Assembly: GCF_000430685.1 (NCBI RefSeq) | Contig: NZ_AUMM01000003.1 | Span: 62,001 to 126,000 of the forward strand | Reading direction: 5' to 3' | From: Tuberibacillus calidus DSM 17572 | Lineage (GTDB): Bacteria > Bacillota > Bacilli > Bacillales > Sporolactobacillaceae | Length of the DNA: 64,000 nucleotides | Shown here: one piece after another, positions 26,197-36,501 of the stretch | Layout of the letters: every line of letters begins with the position of its first letter | Position numbering within the stretch: the stretch's first letter is position 1 | Position numbers and translations under genes: made by a program | Notes under the pieces: model-generated | The model's input: only the letters and a program-made list of their open reading frames with translations | What the model was told of the DNA's origin: nothing | Database searches by the model: none

Positions 26197-26630
26197 TACA
26201 TCAACTTTATCCGCAAGTATTTCACAATTACCGATACGAATTGAATAAAGATATGCATATTGCTTGCGCTCATTTTATTCCTCATGAGAAAGCGGGAAAA
26301 TGCGCAAACATGCATGGCCATATATACACCGTGAACATTACGGTGGCAGGCGACGAACTCGATGATGCGGGGTTTTTAGTAAATTTTCAAGAGTTGAAAA
26401 AGCTTATTCATGGGAAACTGGATCATTCGCTAATGAATGAACACCGAGATTGGTTCAATGATAAAAACAGCAACGATTTTCCGACAAGCGAGGTCATCGC
26501 CCGCAAAATATATGAAACGGTGCAAGCGTATCTTGATACACTGCCGAATAAACCAACGTGTTTGCAAGTGTTCGTGAGGGAAACGCCGACAAGCTATGTT
26601 GTGTATCGGCCAAAAGCGGGGGTACGATAA
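26193..26630 (+). CDS. queD: 6-carboxytetrahydropterin synthase QueD
   Basis: A 145-aa enzyme making CPH4 from dihydroneopterin triphosphate. Zinc histidines in [20 protein letters not shown] with the catalytic Cys, and LDHSLMNEH with the catalytic His/Asp region; substrate-binding Glu in [12 protein letters not shown]. Overlaps queC by 4 bp. Confidence 0.94.
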   Translation: MIHQLYPQVFHNYRYELNKDMHIACAHFIPHEKAGKCANMHGHIYTVNITVAGDELDDAGFLVNFQELKKLIHGKLDHSLMNEHRDWFNDKNSNDFPTSEVIARKIYETVQAYLDTLPNKPTCLQVFVRETPTSYVVYRPKAGVR

Positions 26631-27361
26631 TGGCGAAAACGATTCCCGTGCTTGAAATTTTTGGACCGACGATCCAAGGCGAAGGGATGGTGATCGGGCA
26701 AAAAACGATGTTCGTCCGCACCGCCGGCTGCGATTATCGCTGCCGCTGGTGTGATTCCGCTTTTACATGGGACGGGTCGGCAAAAGAGGAAATTCGGCTA
26801 ATGACGGCGGAGCAAATTTGGGAACGGCTGTATGAACTTGGCGGTAACCGCTTCAGCCATGTGACCATCTCGGGAGGAAATCCTGTTCTTATTTCAGCGC
26901 TAGAAGAACTCGTTTTGCTTTTAAAAAAGAAAGGGATTCGTCTTGCCGTCGAAACGCAAGGAAGCCGTTGGCAGGACTGGCTGTACCATATCGATGAGGT
27001 AACCATTTCGCCAAAACCGCCAAGTTCAGGCATGGACACTGATTTTGCCATGCTCGATCACATCGTGAAAAAGTTGGCGGATGCGGGACGGGCGTCTTAT
27101 ATGAGCTTAAAGGTCGTCGTGTTCGATGACAACGATTTCGACTATGCGAAAAGGGTGCACCGGCGCTATCCGGGCATCCCGTTTTATTTGCAAGTCGGCA
27201 ATGCCGATACAGCAGAAGCGGACGATGCTGCGCTACGCACACAGCTTTTGGCAAGGCTGGAGTGGCTCGTGGAAAAAGTGGCGCAGTCGAACGAACTGAA
27301 TGACGTGCGCGTCTTGCCTCAGTTGCACACCCTCCTGTGGGGAAACAAACGTGGCGTGTAA
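26630..27361 (+). CDS. queE: 7-carboxy-7-deazaguanine synthase QueE
   Basis: A 243-aa radical SAM enzyme converting CPH4 to [19 protein letters not shown] at the N terminus, then the cluster motif CDYRCRWC (CX3CX2C) and TISGGNPV as the SAM-binding GGE-like strand. Start overlaps the queD stop (TAATG). Confidence 0.94.
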   Translation: MAKTIPVLEIFGPTIQGEGMVIGQKTMFVRTAGCDYRCRWCDSAFTWDGSAKEEIRLMTAEQIWERLYELGGNRFSHVTISGGNPVLISALEELVLLLKKKGIRLAVETQGSRWQDWLYHIDEVTISPKPPSSGMDTDFAMLDHIVKKLADAGRASYMSLKVVVFDDNDFDYAKRVHRRYPGIPFYLQVGNADTAEADDAALRTQLLARLEWLVEKVAQSNELNDVRVLPQLHTLLWGNKRGV

Positions 27362-27393
27362 ATTCAAAAAACGATGAGGAAAGGGGAAAAACG

Positions 27394-27891
27394 ATGGCAG
27401 AAAGAAAAGAGGAAGAATTAAAGGATCTTACGCTATTAGGCAGCCAAGGCACGAAATATTTATTCGAATACAGCCCAGAGGTGTTAGAAGTATTCGAAAA
27501 TAAACACCCTGATCGTGATTATTTCGTGAAGTTCAATTGTCCGGAGTTCACATCTCTATGTCCAAAAACCGGACAACCGGACTTCGCGACGATTTACATT
27601 AGCTATATTCCCGATAAAAAATGCGTCGAAAGCAAATCTTTGAAATTGTATTTATTCAGCTTCCGCAATCATGGCGATTTCCATGAAGACTGCGTCAATA
27701 TTATTATGAACGATTTAATTAAAGTGATGGAGCCGCGCTATATTGAAGTATGGGGGAAATTCACGCCGCGCGGCGGCATTTCGATCGATCCGTATTGCAA
27801 CTGGGGCCGTCCTGGAACAAAGTATGAGAAAATGGCAGAATATCGCTTAATGAATCACGATTTGTATCCTGAAAAAGTTGATAACCGTTGA
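27394..27891 (+). CDS. queF: NADPH-dependent 7-cyano-7-deazaguanine reductase QueF
   Basis: A 165-aa unimodular QueF reducing preQ0 to preQ1. Nucleophilic cysteine in [18 protein letters not shown] motif [24 protein letters not shown] after AAAGGGG. Last gene of the operon; no obvious terminator follows. Confidence 0.96.
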   Translation: MAERKEEELKDLTLLGSQGTKYLFEYSPEVLEVFENKHPDRDYFVKFNCPEFTSLCPKTGQPDFATIYISYIPDKKCVESKSLKLYLFSFRNHGDFHEDCVNIIMNDLIKVMEPRYIEVWGKFTPRGGISIDPYCNWGRPGTKYEKMAEYRLMNHDLYPEKVDNR

Positions 27892-28083
27892 TCGGCATTT
27901 TCCATTCATAATTTGCGTTATGCCAACTGAATGTTTTCTTTGTGTTCTTCTCTTACACCCCGGATGAGCTGAATTAATAGTAAAATATGTCCAAAAAGGT
28001 AAGGAATGAATAGAAATGAAAGCCGACTGCCAAACTTTTTGATAGGCGTTTATTTATATTTGCAAGAGGCAGGAGGTAAGGGA

Positions 28084-30036
28084 ATGCCTTATAATGTAGC
28101 CCAAAAGCTCATCCAAAGCCACCTCGTATCGGGGAGAATGATTCCGGGTGAAGAGATCGGACTTAAAATTGATCAAACCTTAACGCAAGATGCTACAGGC
28201 ACAATGGTCATGCTGGAACTCGAAGCGATGGGACTTGACCGTGCCAAAACCGAAGCGTCTTGCCAATATGTTGACCACAACATCATACAAGAAGATAGCA
28301 AGAACCCCGATGATCATCTATTTTTACTCAGTGCGACACGGAGATTCGGCTTGTATTTCAGCCGACCCGGCAACGGCGTCAGTCATCCGGTTCATATGCA
28401 GAGGCTGGCAAAGCCGGGAAAAACGTTGCTCGGTTCAGACTCTCATACGTGTGCGATCGGCTGTATGGGGATGCTTGCTATGGGGGCCGGTGGGATTGAT
28501 GTCGCCATGGCGATCGCTGGAGAACCGTTCTATGTTAAAATGCCAAAAATCTGGGGCATCAAATTAACGGGAAAACTCCCCGATTGGGTGAGCGCCAAAG
28601 ATGTGATTTTGGAACTGCTCAGAAGATATGACGTCAAAGGCGGGGTCGGAAAAATCATTGAATACTACGGCCCTGGCTTGAAGCATCTTAGCGCGATGGA
28701 TCGACACGTCATTGCCAATATGGGTGCTGAACTTGGTGCGACGGGGACGGTGTTCCCATCCGACGGAGAAATTAAACGCTTTTTAAAAAGCCAAGGCCGG
28801 GAGGATGACTGGATCGAGCTCGTCGCTGACGAAGGGGCCGAATATGATCTTCATGACGAAATCGACTTGTCCTCTTTAGTTCCGCTCATTGCCAAACCGT
28901 CAAGCCCCGGAAATGTCGTACCGGTGGAAGAAGTTGCGGGTGAACCGATTTACCAAGCATATATTGGTTCATCGGCCAATCCGGGATATAGAGATTTTGC
29001 GGTAGCCGCTGAGATCGTCAAAGGAAAAAAAGTCGCATCGGGGGTATCATTTGATATTAACCCGTCCTCGCGGCAGATGTTAACGGACTTGGTAAAAAAC
29101 GGCCACATCGCGAGTTTATTATCGGCTGGGGCACGGCTTCATCAAGCTGGTTGCAATGGTTGTATTGGAATGGGGCAGGCACCGGCAACCGGACGAAACA
29201 GCTTGCGTACGACACCGCGGAACTTCCCAGGACGGTCCGGGACCCGTGAGGATAGCGTCTTTTTATGCAGTCCGGAAACCGCAGCAGCCTCAGCGTTAAC
29301 GGGTAAAATTACGGATCCACGAACGCTTGACATGGACTATCCGAGAATCAATGAGCCGAAGGAGCCAACCGTGGATGTTGAATTGCTTGATCCTCCGCTA
29401 CCGCTCGAAGAAGCGCGCAAAGTGCAATTGGAAAAAGGCCCGAACATCGCGTCCATTCCTGAAATGGATGAGCTCCCAGACGAACTGGAAGTACCCATTT
29501 TATTAAAGATGGGAGATAACATCTCGACCGATGAAATTCTCGCAGGTGGCGCAAGGGTTTTACCATACCGGAGCAATTTGCCGAAAATCAGCCAATTTGC
29601 ATTTGAGATCATTGATGACACTTACTATGAACGGGCCATGAAAACCAAAGAGCAAGGTGGGCATGCTATTGTTGGTGGTTTCAACTATGGTCAAGGTTCA
29701 AGCCGTGAGCATGCGGCCCTTGCCCCGCGCTATCTCGGTCTTCGCGTGGTCCTTGTCAAAGACTTCGCTCGCATCCACTGGCAAAATCTTGTCAACTTTG
29801 GTGTCCTGCCGCTGACTTTTGCGAACGAATCCGATTATGATCTTCTTAATCAAGGCGATACAATCAAAATCACAAATTTAAAAGCGCAAATTCAAAACGG
29901 CCGTGAAGTGACCATACACCACAAGGAAAGCGGCAAACAATTAAAAATGAATCATGCGTTATCCGAACGACAAGTGGATATCATGCTTAAAGGCGGCTTA
30001 ATTAACTGGGTTAAAGCGCGACAAAAGAAAAGTTAA
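28084..30036 (+). CDS. Aconitate hydratase, short (Aquifex-type) family
   Basis: A 650-aa aconitase interconverting citrate and isocitrate. [4Fe-4S] cysteines in SDSHTCAIGCMGML and AGCNGCIGMG; active-site serine loop NYGQGSSREHAAL; swivel-domain GDNISTDEILAGGAR. It is well short of the usual ~900-aa AcnA/CitB of B. subtilis and fits the ~640-aa family. ATG at 28084 follows GCAGGAGGTAAG; 26 upstream in-frame codons lack a site. An RNA-binding moonlighting role is known for CitB, not for this type. Confidence 0.9.
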   Translation: MPYNVAQKLIQSHLVSGRMIPGEEIGLKIDQTLTQDATGTMVMLELEAMGLDRAKTEASCQYVDHNIIQEDSKNPDDHLFLLSATRRFGLYFSRPGNGVSHPVHMQRLAKPGKTLLGSDSHTCAIGCMGMLAMGAGGIDVAMAIAGEPFYVKMPKIWGIKLTGKLPDWVSAKDVILELLRRYDVKGGVGKIIEYYGPGLKHLSAMDRHVIANMGAELGATGTVFPSDGEIKRFLKSQGREDDWIELVADEGAEYDLHDEIDLSSLVPLIAKPSSPGNVVPVEEVAGEPIYQAYIGSSANPGYRDFAVAAEIVKGKKVASGVSFDINPSSRQMLTDLVKNGHIASLLSAGARLHQAGCNGCIGMGQAPATGRNSLRTTPRNFPGRSGTREDSVFLCSPETAAASALTGKITDPRTLDMDYPRINEPKEPTVDVELLDPPLPLEEARKVQLEKGPNIASIPEMDELPDELEVPILLKMGDNISTDEILAGGARVLPYRSNLPKISQFAFEIIDDTYYERAMKTKEQGGHAIVGGFNYGQGSSREHAALAPRYLGLRVVLVKDFARIHWQNLVNFGVLPLTFANESDYDLLNQGDTIKITNLKAQIQNGREVTIHHKESGKQLKMNHALSERQVDIMLKGGLINWVKARQKKS

Positions 30037-30058
30037 AAACAGAAAAGAGGGATAAAAG

Positions 30059-30235
30059 ATGCCGGATCGTGATCACATTTGTAAAGCCTGTGACGGCACA
30101 GGGCTCTTAGCCGATGATGAATTTTGGCAATATACATGCACGGTTTGCGGCGGTGACGGGATCATGATGCCGAATGAAAACCCTGAACCCGCGGTCCCGT
30201 TTTCCGTGGACGATAACAACCGCGTATTGGAATAG
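30059..30235 (+). CDS. Small DnaJ-type zinc-finger protein, YuiA-like
   Basis: A 58-aa protein with CKACDGTG and CTVCGGDG, two CxxCxGxG repeats as in the DnaJ cysteine-rich region, enough for one zinc site. AGAGGGAT before ATG; 22 bp after the aconitase gene, so likely cotranscribed. Similar small proteins (YuiA) have no proven function. Confidence 0.7.
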   Translation: MPDRDHICKACDGTGLLADDEFWQYTCTVCGGDGIMMPNENPEPAVPFSVDDNNRVLE

Positions 30236-30249
30236 GGAATCGGTGAGTG

Positions 30250-30285
30250 GGAAGGCGAGTCGGACTGCGATTCGCCTTCATTTGT
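30250..30285 (+). terminator. Terminator after the zinc-finger gene
   Basis: GAAGGCGAGTCG pairs with CGATTCGCCTTC (one mismatch) followed by ATTTGT. Confidence 0.75.
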
Positions 30286-30496
30286 CACACTTAGTGTCAA
30301 AAAATTTTATCACTACAAAACCAGAAGACTCCATCCTCAAGCAGCCTGTAATCGAAAAAGGTTAAAAGGCTTGCGTTTCACTAGCGTATCTTAAAGGAAT
30401 ATTTCAGTTTCTCTCTACTAAACCCTTCTCTACAAAGAATTTGTCAGTATTTTTAACACAGCAAAAAAAGAAAATTGTTACTTTTTATTCCAACTG

Positions 30497-30523
30497 TAAA
30501 GTTAGCTCCTTTTTTCCGATGAA
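30497..30523 (+). promoter_or_regulatory. Candidate sigma-D (motility) promoter
   Basis: TAAA at 30497-30500 and CCGATGAA at 30516-30523, close to the sigma-D pattern TAAA-N15-GCCGATAT. It precedes a chemoreceptor, a typical sigma-D target. Confidence 0.55.
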
Positions 30524-30546
30524 TTAGGTAGGAGGGGACGAGGAAA

Positions 30547-31821
30547 ATGAAGCTGGGATTAGTGAAGAAGCTTGTTTTCGGCATGGTAGGTGTTGCCATT
30601 GTCACGTACGGGACAAGTGCTGTGTTTATTTTTTATGTTTCTCATTGGTTTCAAAATGTTTTACCACAATGGCTCTTTATCCTAATAACCCTATTACTTG
30701 GGATTATTTGGTCAGGGATCCTTGGTTGGCTTTTTGCTAGCTATTTAATGAAAAGGCTACAGTTTTTACAATCAGCTGTTCAAAAGGCGGCGGAAGGACA
30801 TTTCGATATTGAAGTGCCCTTGACTCATTCACGAGATGAATTGGAAACCTTAGCAATTGGCTTTAACAAGATGATTGACCAGCTCGGGATGGTTGTTAAA
30901 GACATTCAACAATACGCTGGAAAAACGTCCGCGCGTATAGAACAATTGAACGCGGCAGCTGATGATGTCTCACAACAAATTAAGCAAATTAGTGAGAATG
31001 TGAATGAAATAGCTACTGGCGCGGAGTCCGATGCTAAATCATCCCAAGAAGCATTGAACGAAGTGAAAAAAGGTCTTGAACATGCAGAAGCGATCCGCGC
31101 ACATGCCAAGCATTCAAAACAATTAGCTGAGGCAACCATTAAAAGTTTATCTGAAAGCGTCCTTTCGATGAAAGAATTAATCGATGGCGTTCATCGTATC
31201 GGCAAAACGAACGAATCATCATTGCAAGTCGTTATGGATTTGAAAGAACAAGCCGACGGAATCAGCCGGATCATCGACGTTGTTGCCGAAATTGCCGAGA
31301 AAACCAATATGCTTTCATTAAATGCGTCGATTGAAGCCGCAAGAGCTGGAGAGGCCGGGAAAGGTTTTACAGTCGTCGCCCATGAAATCCAAGAGCTTGC
31401 AAACCAAAGCGCCGCGGCCGTTAAAGAAATCCATGGTATGATAAGAACGATACAGGAAAAAGTCGATGACTCTGTCTTACATAACCAAGAGCAATTAAAA
31501 ATGGGTCAAGAAGAAATTCAAAGAGTGAAGGAAACAGAAAAGCTTCTTAGTGAAATGGCAGATTCTATTTATAAAGTTATGTCAAGTATTAACGATATCG
31601 ATCAGTTTAGTGCCGATCAACAACGGATTATGGATGAAATTGTGAAGGTCAGTGAGCAAAACACACAGATTGCTCATGCGATTTCTGCTGCCGTTCAAGA
31701 AACAGCGGCTTCAACAGACATTCAATCCCACCATGTGACGGAAATGGCGAGCTTATTGACGGAAATTCTCAACGATGCCAGAACCTTGCAAGCTCATGCA
31801 AGCCAACTGAAAGTATCCTAA
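30547..31821 (+). CDS. Methyl-accepting chemotaxis protein
   Basis: A 424-aa receptor with two N-terminal helices (about 10-30 and 42-65) separated by only a dozen residues, so no periplasmic-type sensing domain. HAMP follows (about 65-120), then a long signalling helix hairpin with tip [24 protein letters not shown]. It probably senses a membrane or cytosolic cue. ATG after GGAGGGG. Confidence 0.92.
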   Translation: MKLGLVKKLVFGMVGVAIVTYGTSAVFIFYVSHWFQNVLPQWLFILITLLLGIIWSGILGWLFASYLMKRLQFLQSAVQKAAEGHFDIEVPLTHSRDELETLAIGFNKMIDQLGMVVKDIQQYAGKTSARIEQLNAAADDVSQQIKQISENVNEIATGAESDAKSSQEALNEVKKGLEHAEAIRAHAKHSKQLAEATIKSLSESVLSMKELIDGVHRIGKTNESSLQVVMDLKEQADGISRIIDVVAEIAEKTNMLSLNASIEAARAGEAGKGFTVVAHEIQELANQSAAAVKEIHGMIRTIQEKVDDSVLHNQEQLKMGQEEIQRVKETEKLLSEMADSIYKVMSSINDIDQFSADQQRIMDEIVKVSEQNTQIAHAISAAVQETAASTDIQSHHVTEMASLLTEILNDARTLQAHASQLKVS

Positions 31822-31832
31822 CAATTCGCGAA

Positions 31833-31860
31833 AAATCGGCTTTTCTCAAGCCGGTTTTTT
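31833..31860 (+). terminator. Terminator after chemoreceptor gene
   Basis: CGGCTT/AAGCCG stem with A5 before and T6 after. Confidence 0.85.
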
Positions 31861-31888
31861 GTTTATGATGGAGAGGAGGAGGTATTCA

Positions 31889-32338
31889 ATGGATAAAATT
31901 GTTTTTCTTGACTTTAATGGGGTCATGATGTGCGGTAAACATCCGTTTCCATCTAAGCACCATGAGGGATTTGAATTTTATCCCAAAAGCGTTGAGAATC
32001 TGAAAGAAATCATTCAGGCTACAAAAGCGAAAATCGTTGTCACTTCCACTTATCGTAAAATGTATGCGCCTGAACAATTGAAAACGCGATTTTTTAAGCC
32101 TTATGGTTTGGAAGAAGCTTTCAAAGGTATCACTTCATCATTAGGCAGCCGCGGCGAAGAAATAAAACATTACATCGAAAAACATGATATACAACATTTT
32201 GTGATCATCGATGATTTGCCGATCAACGGATTTGGGCGACATTTCTTGCGTACAAACGGCTTTGAAGGCATTTCTGATTGGATCAAAAAGGAGGCCATTC
32301 TGATCCTTGGGGGGCAGTTTCCTGAAAATTTTACATAA
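31889..32338 (+). CDS. HAD-superfamily protein of the Swiss-Army-Knife RNA-repair associated type
   Basis: A 149-aa protein with HAD motif I as FLDFNGVMM, a threonine/serine in VVTSTYRK (motif II) and VIIDDLP (motif IV). The small size and the FLDFNGV start fit the HAD domain family found alone or in SAK RNA-repair proteins. Motif I has DFN rather than DxD, so phosphatase activity is uncertain. ATG at 31889 follows GAGGAGGAGG. Confidence 0.7.
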   Translation: MDKIVFLDFNGVMMCGKHPFPSKHHEGFEFYPKSVENLKEIIQATKAKIVVTSTYRKMYAPEQLKTRFFKPYGLEEAFKGITSSLGSRGEEIKHYIEKHDIQHFVIIDDLPINGFGRHFLRTNGFEGISDWIKKEAILILGGQFPENFT

Positions 32339-32444
32339 ATAGAGAATGAGTGACGCGACGAGGATAAAAGCGAAAGGCGGAGCATATTTATGATGAAAAC
32401 AAAAGAATATACCGATATACGCCGGGGGCGTAGGGGGGACCCAG

Positions 32445-32906
32445 ATGAGAAAAATAACATTGCGGCCATATCAATGGAAGCTGCTTTGGGTGGTCGGTTT
32501 GGTCATTCTTTCAATCCTTTGTTTTGAGCTTCAAGAACACACACAAAAGATTTCACAAGATACCTACCAAGTTACTCCATTGATTTGGATCAACGTATTG
32601 ATTCAAATCGTCTTCGGTCTCTATTTTTCCTTATTATTCGTGCGAAGTTGGTCAATCAAATATCAGCCATCTCTGTTATTCTGTGTGGCGCTTCCTTGTC
32701 TTGTGCTCGCGTTGTCTTTTCCCGTCGATGCCACCTTCTCATCCGTCAATCACATCCTGGCAACAGTCTTCACTCCGTCCATCTATCAATGGTTATTAAA
32801 ATTGTATGCGATGAACGCTTTTGGCTTCATTGGAAGTTTAACCCTTGTGTTAAGTATTTTCGGGGGAAGCCAATCAAAGTCTAAGGAGCAACCCCCGAAT
32901 GAGTGA
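32445..32906 (+). CDS. Integral membrane protein, unknown
   Basis: A 153-aa protein with four hydrophobic segments (about 13-28, 48-66, 75-92, 120-142) and a polar tail (SQSKSKEQPPNE). GGGGGG lies about 10 bp before the ATG. No family recognised. Convergent with exoA, 15 bp away. Confidence 0.6.
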   Translation: MRKITLRPYQWKLLWVVGLVILSILCFELQEHTQKISQDTYQVTPLIWINVLIQIVFGLYFSLLFVRSWSIKYQPSLLFCVALPCLVLALSFPVDATFSSVNHILATVFTPSIYQWLLKLYAMNAFGFIGSLTLVLSIFGGSQSKSKEQPPNE

Positions 32907-32921
32907 GGTTCGTAAATGAAA

Positions 32922-33680
32922 TTAAGGTTCTTCAATAATTAACGCGATCGGGCAGTGGTCGCTGCCAAGTACCTCGCTATGAACTTGAGAATCTATGATT
33001 TTGTCAGCTAATCTTTCCGATAGGATAAAGTAATCAATCCGCCAGCCGATATTCCGCTCGCGAACCTTATTCATATAGGACCACCAGGTGTAGACATCCT
33101 TTCGGTCAGAATATAAATATCTGAATGCATCTATAAACCCGGCCTGTAACAGGGCCGTCATTTTTTCCCGTTCTTCATCCGTAAATCCCGAATTACCGAC
33201 ATTGGACTTAGCATTTCTTAGATCAATTTCTTGATGGGCAACGTTTAAGTCCCCACATAAAATCACTGGTTTGTGGCTGTCTAAACGCTTTATGTACTCG
33301 CGAAATTGGTCTTCCCAAATTAAGCGACGTGAAAGCATCGACAAATCGCGGCGGGCATTGGGCGTATAAACCGTGACCATATAAAAATGCTCATACTCCA
33401 ATGTAATGACCCGTCCTTCATTATCTTTGATATGTTCGCCGATTCCGTAATGGACGGATAGCGGCTCTTTTTTTGTAAAAATTGCAGTCCCAGAATAACC
33501 TTTTCTTTCAGCATAATTCCAGTATTGATAATAGCCTTCGAGATCCAGCTCGATTTGACCTTCCTGGCACTTCGATTCCTGAATGCAAAAAATATCCGCA
33601 TCCACCGAATGAAAATAATCTAAAAAACCTTTATTCACACACGCGCGGATGCCGTTGACATTCCATGAGACAATTTTCAA
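32922..33680 (-). CDS. exoA: Exodeoxyribonuclease III / AP endonuclease ExoA
   Basis: A 252-aa base-excision repair nuclease. SWNVNGIRA at the N terminus, metal Glu in CIQESKCQ, VYTPNARRD, GDLNVAHQEIDL and GSDHCPIAL carry the known catalytic residues. Length is normal for the family. Confidence 0.95.
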   Translation of the reverse strand: MKIVSWNVNGIRACVNKGFLDYFHSVDADIFCIQESKCQEGQIELDLEGYYQYWNYAERKGYSGTAIFTKKEPLSVHYGIGEHIKDNEGRVITLEYEHFYMVTVYTPNARRDLSMLSRRLIWEDQFREYIKRLDSHKPVILCGDLNVAHQEIDLRNAKSNVGNSGFTDEEREKMTALLQAGFIDAFRYLYSDRKDVYTWWSYMNKVRERNIGWRIDYFILSERLADKIIDSQVHSEVLGSDHCPIALIIEEP

Positions 33681-33769
33681 AACCCATTCTCCTAACTGCC
33701 CATTTCTTTCTCTACTATTATATATAAATGTTCAGAGAAAGATAGTTTTAGTGCTTGCGCTTCAATGCA

Positions 33770-34306
33770 TTATGCATGAGGAAACCGCGGCGACTGGAGA
33801 TAACGTGTTTGGATGATATTTCGATGATGTCGTTCGTGTCCGGCGATGATGTAGGCTAAAGCGCGCACGGTAAGCGGAGATTGATTCGCTTCTCCCATTT
33901 TGGTCCAATCCGCATCGCGCAACCCTTTTAATAAATGCACCGTAGATGCCCGAACCGCTGAAAAATTTTTCAAAAGCTCTTCCAATGGCCATTCATCAAA
34001 AGCAGCCTGTTCGACATATGCATCTTGGTCAAAACCCGGTAAGGGTGTCGTATCTCCGCGAGCGATGGCAAGGAGCCGGTAGCTCATCACCCGTTCTGTA
34101 TCAGCAACATGGCCGATCAGTTGTTTAATGCTCCATTTGTGCGCTTCATAGCGAAAACGGGCTTCTTCGTCCGTAAGGTTTTTTAAGAGGTCCTTTGTTT
34201 CTTTTTCTTGCTGAACGAGAATCTCGATGATATCGCCTTCTGGAACCATATCGACATAAGGTTTGAAATAAGCATTGTATTCATTGGATTCAGGCCGAAA
34301 ACGCAA
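33770..34306 (-). CDS. DinB-family protein
   Basis: A 178-aa four-helix-bundle protein. The metal-type histidines appear in KWSIKQLIGHVADTERVM and AYIIAGHERHHRNII, spaced as in DinB/BST enzymes such as YfiT. The family includes thiol transferases; the substrate is unknown. ATG at 34306 with GGGGGATGACC upstream. Confidence 0.82.
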   Translation of the reverse strand: MRFRPESNEYNAYFKPYVDMVPEGDIIEILVQQEKETKDLLKNLTDEEARFRYEAHKWSIKQLIGHVADTERVMSYRLLAIARGDTTPLPGFDQDAYVEQAAFDEWPLEELLKNFSAVRASTVHLLKGLRDADWTKMGEANQSPLTVRALAYIIAGHERHHRNIIQTRYLQSPRFPHA

Positions 34307-34561
34307 AGGTCATCCCCCCACAGTGAATTTTGCCGTTAATGACTAGGCATTTCTCAACGTCACTTGGAATTGTTCATTCATCTTGATTGTAGCACATATA
34401 CATAGAAAATAATTTATTTGACTTTCTAGAATGATCATCCTCCTTCAAAGAAAAAAGCATCTGTCTAAGAAGATAATAAAAATATTATGTCAACTAAATA
34501 GGAAAAGTTAACGCGGAGATTATCGAGAATCGGTCAATATGTTGATCAAGGAAAATATTAA

Positions 34562-34684
34562 ATGAACAACGAATATAAAAATGGGAATACATCGACGATT
34601 CTGTTAATTGGTGATAAAATTTTAGGTGAAGGACAAGAATCCGCAATAAAAGTTTGGTTTCACAGACATAGTATTTGCCTATAG
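34562..34684 (+). other. Short ORF in a 550-bp gene-poor gap (probably not a gene)
   Basis: The region 34307-34860 holds no convincing full gene. This 40-codon frame (MNNEYKNGNTSTILLIGDKI...) has only AAGGAAAATATT upstream. It may be decayed sequence. I list it so that the gap is described. Confidence 0.2.
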
Positions 34685-34701
34685 GGTGATCGGAGGGAAC
34701 T

Positions 34702-34758
34702 TATAAACTAACCGTTCAAGATCTTCTCAAGCGCGCACCTTTAACAAAAGCTTTTGTG
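34702..34758 (+). pseudogene. Remnant of a PucR-family regulator 5' end
   Basis: A ribosome site CGGAGGG (34691-34697) is followed by TTATAAACTAACC, encoding KLTVQDLLKRAPLTKAF, which looks like the first residues of PucR regulators (LTV.DLL....L..A.V). The expected ATG is lost, as if one G had been deleted from TTATGAAA. The frame continues, unlike PucR, into the aminotransferase. Short match, so uncertain. Confidence 0.4.
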
Positions 34759-34860
34759 TCGCGGATGAATGATCACAACAATCAGCAAATGAAGCGACTG
34801 GTATCCGTTAGCCCGAATTTTTTTGCGGAATCTTTCAAACTTTTTAGGGGAGGAAAAATC

Positions 34861-36213
34861 ATGGTGGATGTGTCTTTGAAAGACCTTGTTCAAAAAGACG
34901 ATCAATATATTTGGCATGCGATGCGCCGGTATAACCCGGATAACCCTCCTTTGATTATGAAGGAAGGTAAGGGGGCTTGGATTAAAGATGTGGATGGGAA
35001 GGACTATTTGGATGGCATGAGCGGTCTTTGGTGTGTGAACATCGGTTATGGCCGAAAAGAGTTGGCACAAGCCGCCTATGACCAACTGAGAACGCTGCCG
35101 TATTATCCGTTATCCAACAGCCATATTCCAGCCATCCAATTAGGGGAAAAATTGTCTGAATGGCTCGATGATGACTATGTCTATTTTTTCTCAAACAGCG
35201 GATCCGAGGCCAATGAAACAGCCTTTAAAATCGCTCGCCAATATCATTACCAAAAAGGTGAACAAGGGCGTTATAAATTTATCTCCAGATACCGAGCATA
35301 TCATGGCGGTACCGCTCTAGCACTCGCCGCTACCGGTCAAGCCGAAAGAAAGGTGCGTTATGAACCACTTAGCCCAGGTTTTATTCATGTCTCACCCCCG
35401 GATCCTTATCGAAGCCCTTACCAAGGAACTTTAGAAGAATTGGGTCAGGCTTTTGCGGATGAACTGGATCGGACCATCACTTGGGAGCTTGACGAAACCG
35501 TCGCTGGGGTGATTATGGAGCCTATTATAACAGGTGGCGGCATCATTGTTCCCCCGGAGAATTATTTGCAAAAAGTGCGGGAAGTCTGTGACCGGCACGA
35601 TGTATTACTCATCATTGACGAAGTGATCTGTGGTTTTGGCCGGACCGGTAAAAAATTCGGTTTTATGAATTATGGCATTAAGCCGGATATTATCACCATG
35701 GCAAAAGGAATCACAAGCGCCTACCTTCCGCTTTCCGCAACGGCTGTCAGAAAAGACATCTATGAGGTATTTAAAGGTACGGAAACCTATGCGCATTTTC
35801 GACACGTTAATACCTTTGGTGGACATCCTGCATCCTGTGCAGTCGCATTGAAAAACCTAGAAATCATGGAAAGTGAAGATTTGGTGAACCGTTCCGAAAA
35901 GTTAGGCGCAATCCTTAAAAATGCATTGCAAGAGTTAGAAAATCATCCCTATGTCGGTCACATCCGCGGAAAAGGTTTACTTGTCGGGATCGAATTAGTG
36001 GAAGACAAAGTCACGAAAAAACCAATTGCGCCCGAAAAAATTAACAAAGTCATTAATGATTGTAAAGAAAAAGGTTTAATTATAGGGAAAAACGGGGACA
36101 CCGTCGCGGGCTTTAACAATGTGATCACATTGGCCCCGCCGCTCTGTCTGACAAACGATGACCTCAACTTTTTGGTTGAAACGCTAAAGCAAGCGATTTG
36201 GAACTTAGCTTGA
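34861..36213 (+). CDS. Class III aminotransferase, omega-amino acid:pyruvate type
   Basis: A 450-aa PLP enzyme. LWCVNIGYGRKELAQAA, NSGSEANETAFKIARQYH and MEPIITGGGIIVPPENYL are typical of beta-alanine, taurine or related omega-amino acid:pyruvate aminotransferases. PLP lysine in ITMAKGITSAYLPLS; IDEVICGFGRTG holds the cofactor Asp. ATG at 34861 follows GGGGAGG. The true donor cannot be told from sequence. Confidence 0.88.
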   Translation: MVDVSLKDLVQKDDQYIWHAMRRYNPDNPPLIMKEGKGAWIKDVDGKDYLDGMSGLWCVNIGYGRKELAQAAYDQLRTLPYYPLSNSHIPAIQLGEKLSEWLDDDYVYFFSNSGSEANETAFKIARQYHYQKGEQGRYKFISRYRAYHGGTALALAATGQAERKVRYEPLSPGFIHVSPPDPYRSPYQGTLEELGQAFADELDRTITWELDETVAGVIMEPIITGGGIIVPPENYLQKVREVCDRHDVLLIIDEVICGFGRTGKKFGFMNYGIKPDIITMAKGITSAYLPLSATAVRKDIYEVFKGTETYAHFRHVNTFGGHPASCAVALKNLEIMESEDLVNRSEKLGAILKNALQELENHPYVGHIRGKGLLVGIELVEDKVTKKPIAPEKINKVINDCKEKGLIIGKNGDTVAGFNNVITLAPPLCLTNDDLNFLVETLKQAIWNLA

Positions 36214-36501
36214 ACATAAGGACGGTTAAGTCTCTTGCTCATTTACTGAAAAAATGTTTTTTTGTAAAAATTTTTCCATCATAAGCTTCATCGCTCCATT
36301 AACCCAATCAAAAATTCCAACCTCCTTTGATGAAGGGTATATTGAAATTGGATTGAAGAAAAAGCTGAAAGAGTCGAGATAACACAATAGTTATTGATAA
36401 ACAAAGATGCATCTTTTAGAAGCCATCATGTGGCTAGCATCGCTGAGAAATGATATTCTTTTAAGTAAGAGGAAAAAGTTGCATCAAAGGAGATTTAAGC
36501 A

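Noticed and set aside
26889-27452. A 187-codon ORF on the minus strand
   Set aside because: It is antisense to queE/queF and rich in Arg, Pro, Ser and His as expected for a shadow; no ribosome site.
34741-35085. A 114-codon ORF on the minus strand
   Set aside because: Antisense to the aminotransferase start, no ribosome site, shadow composition.
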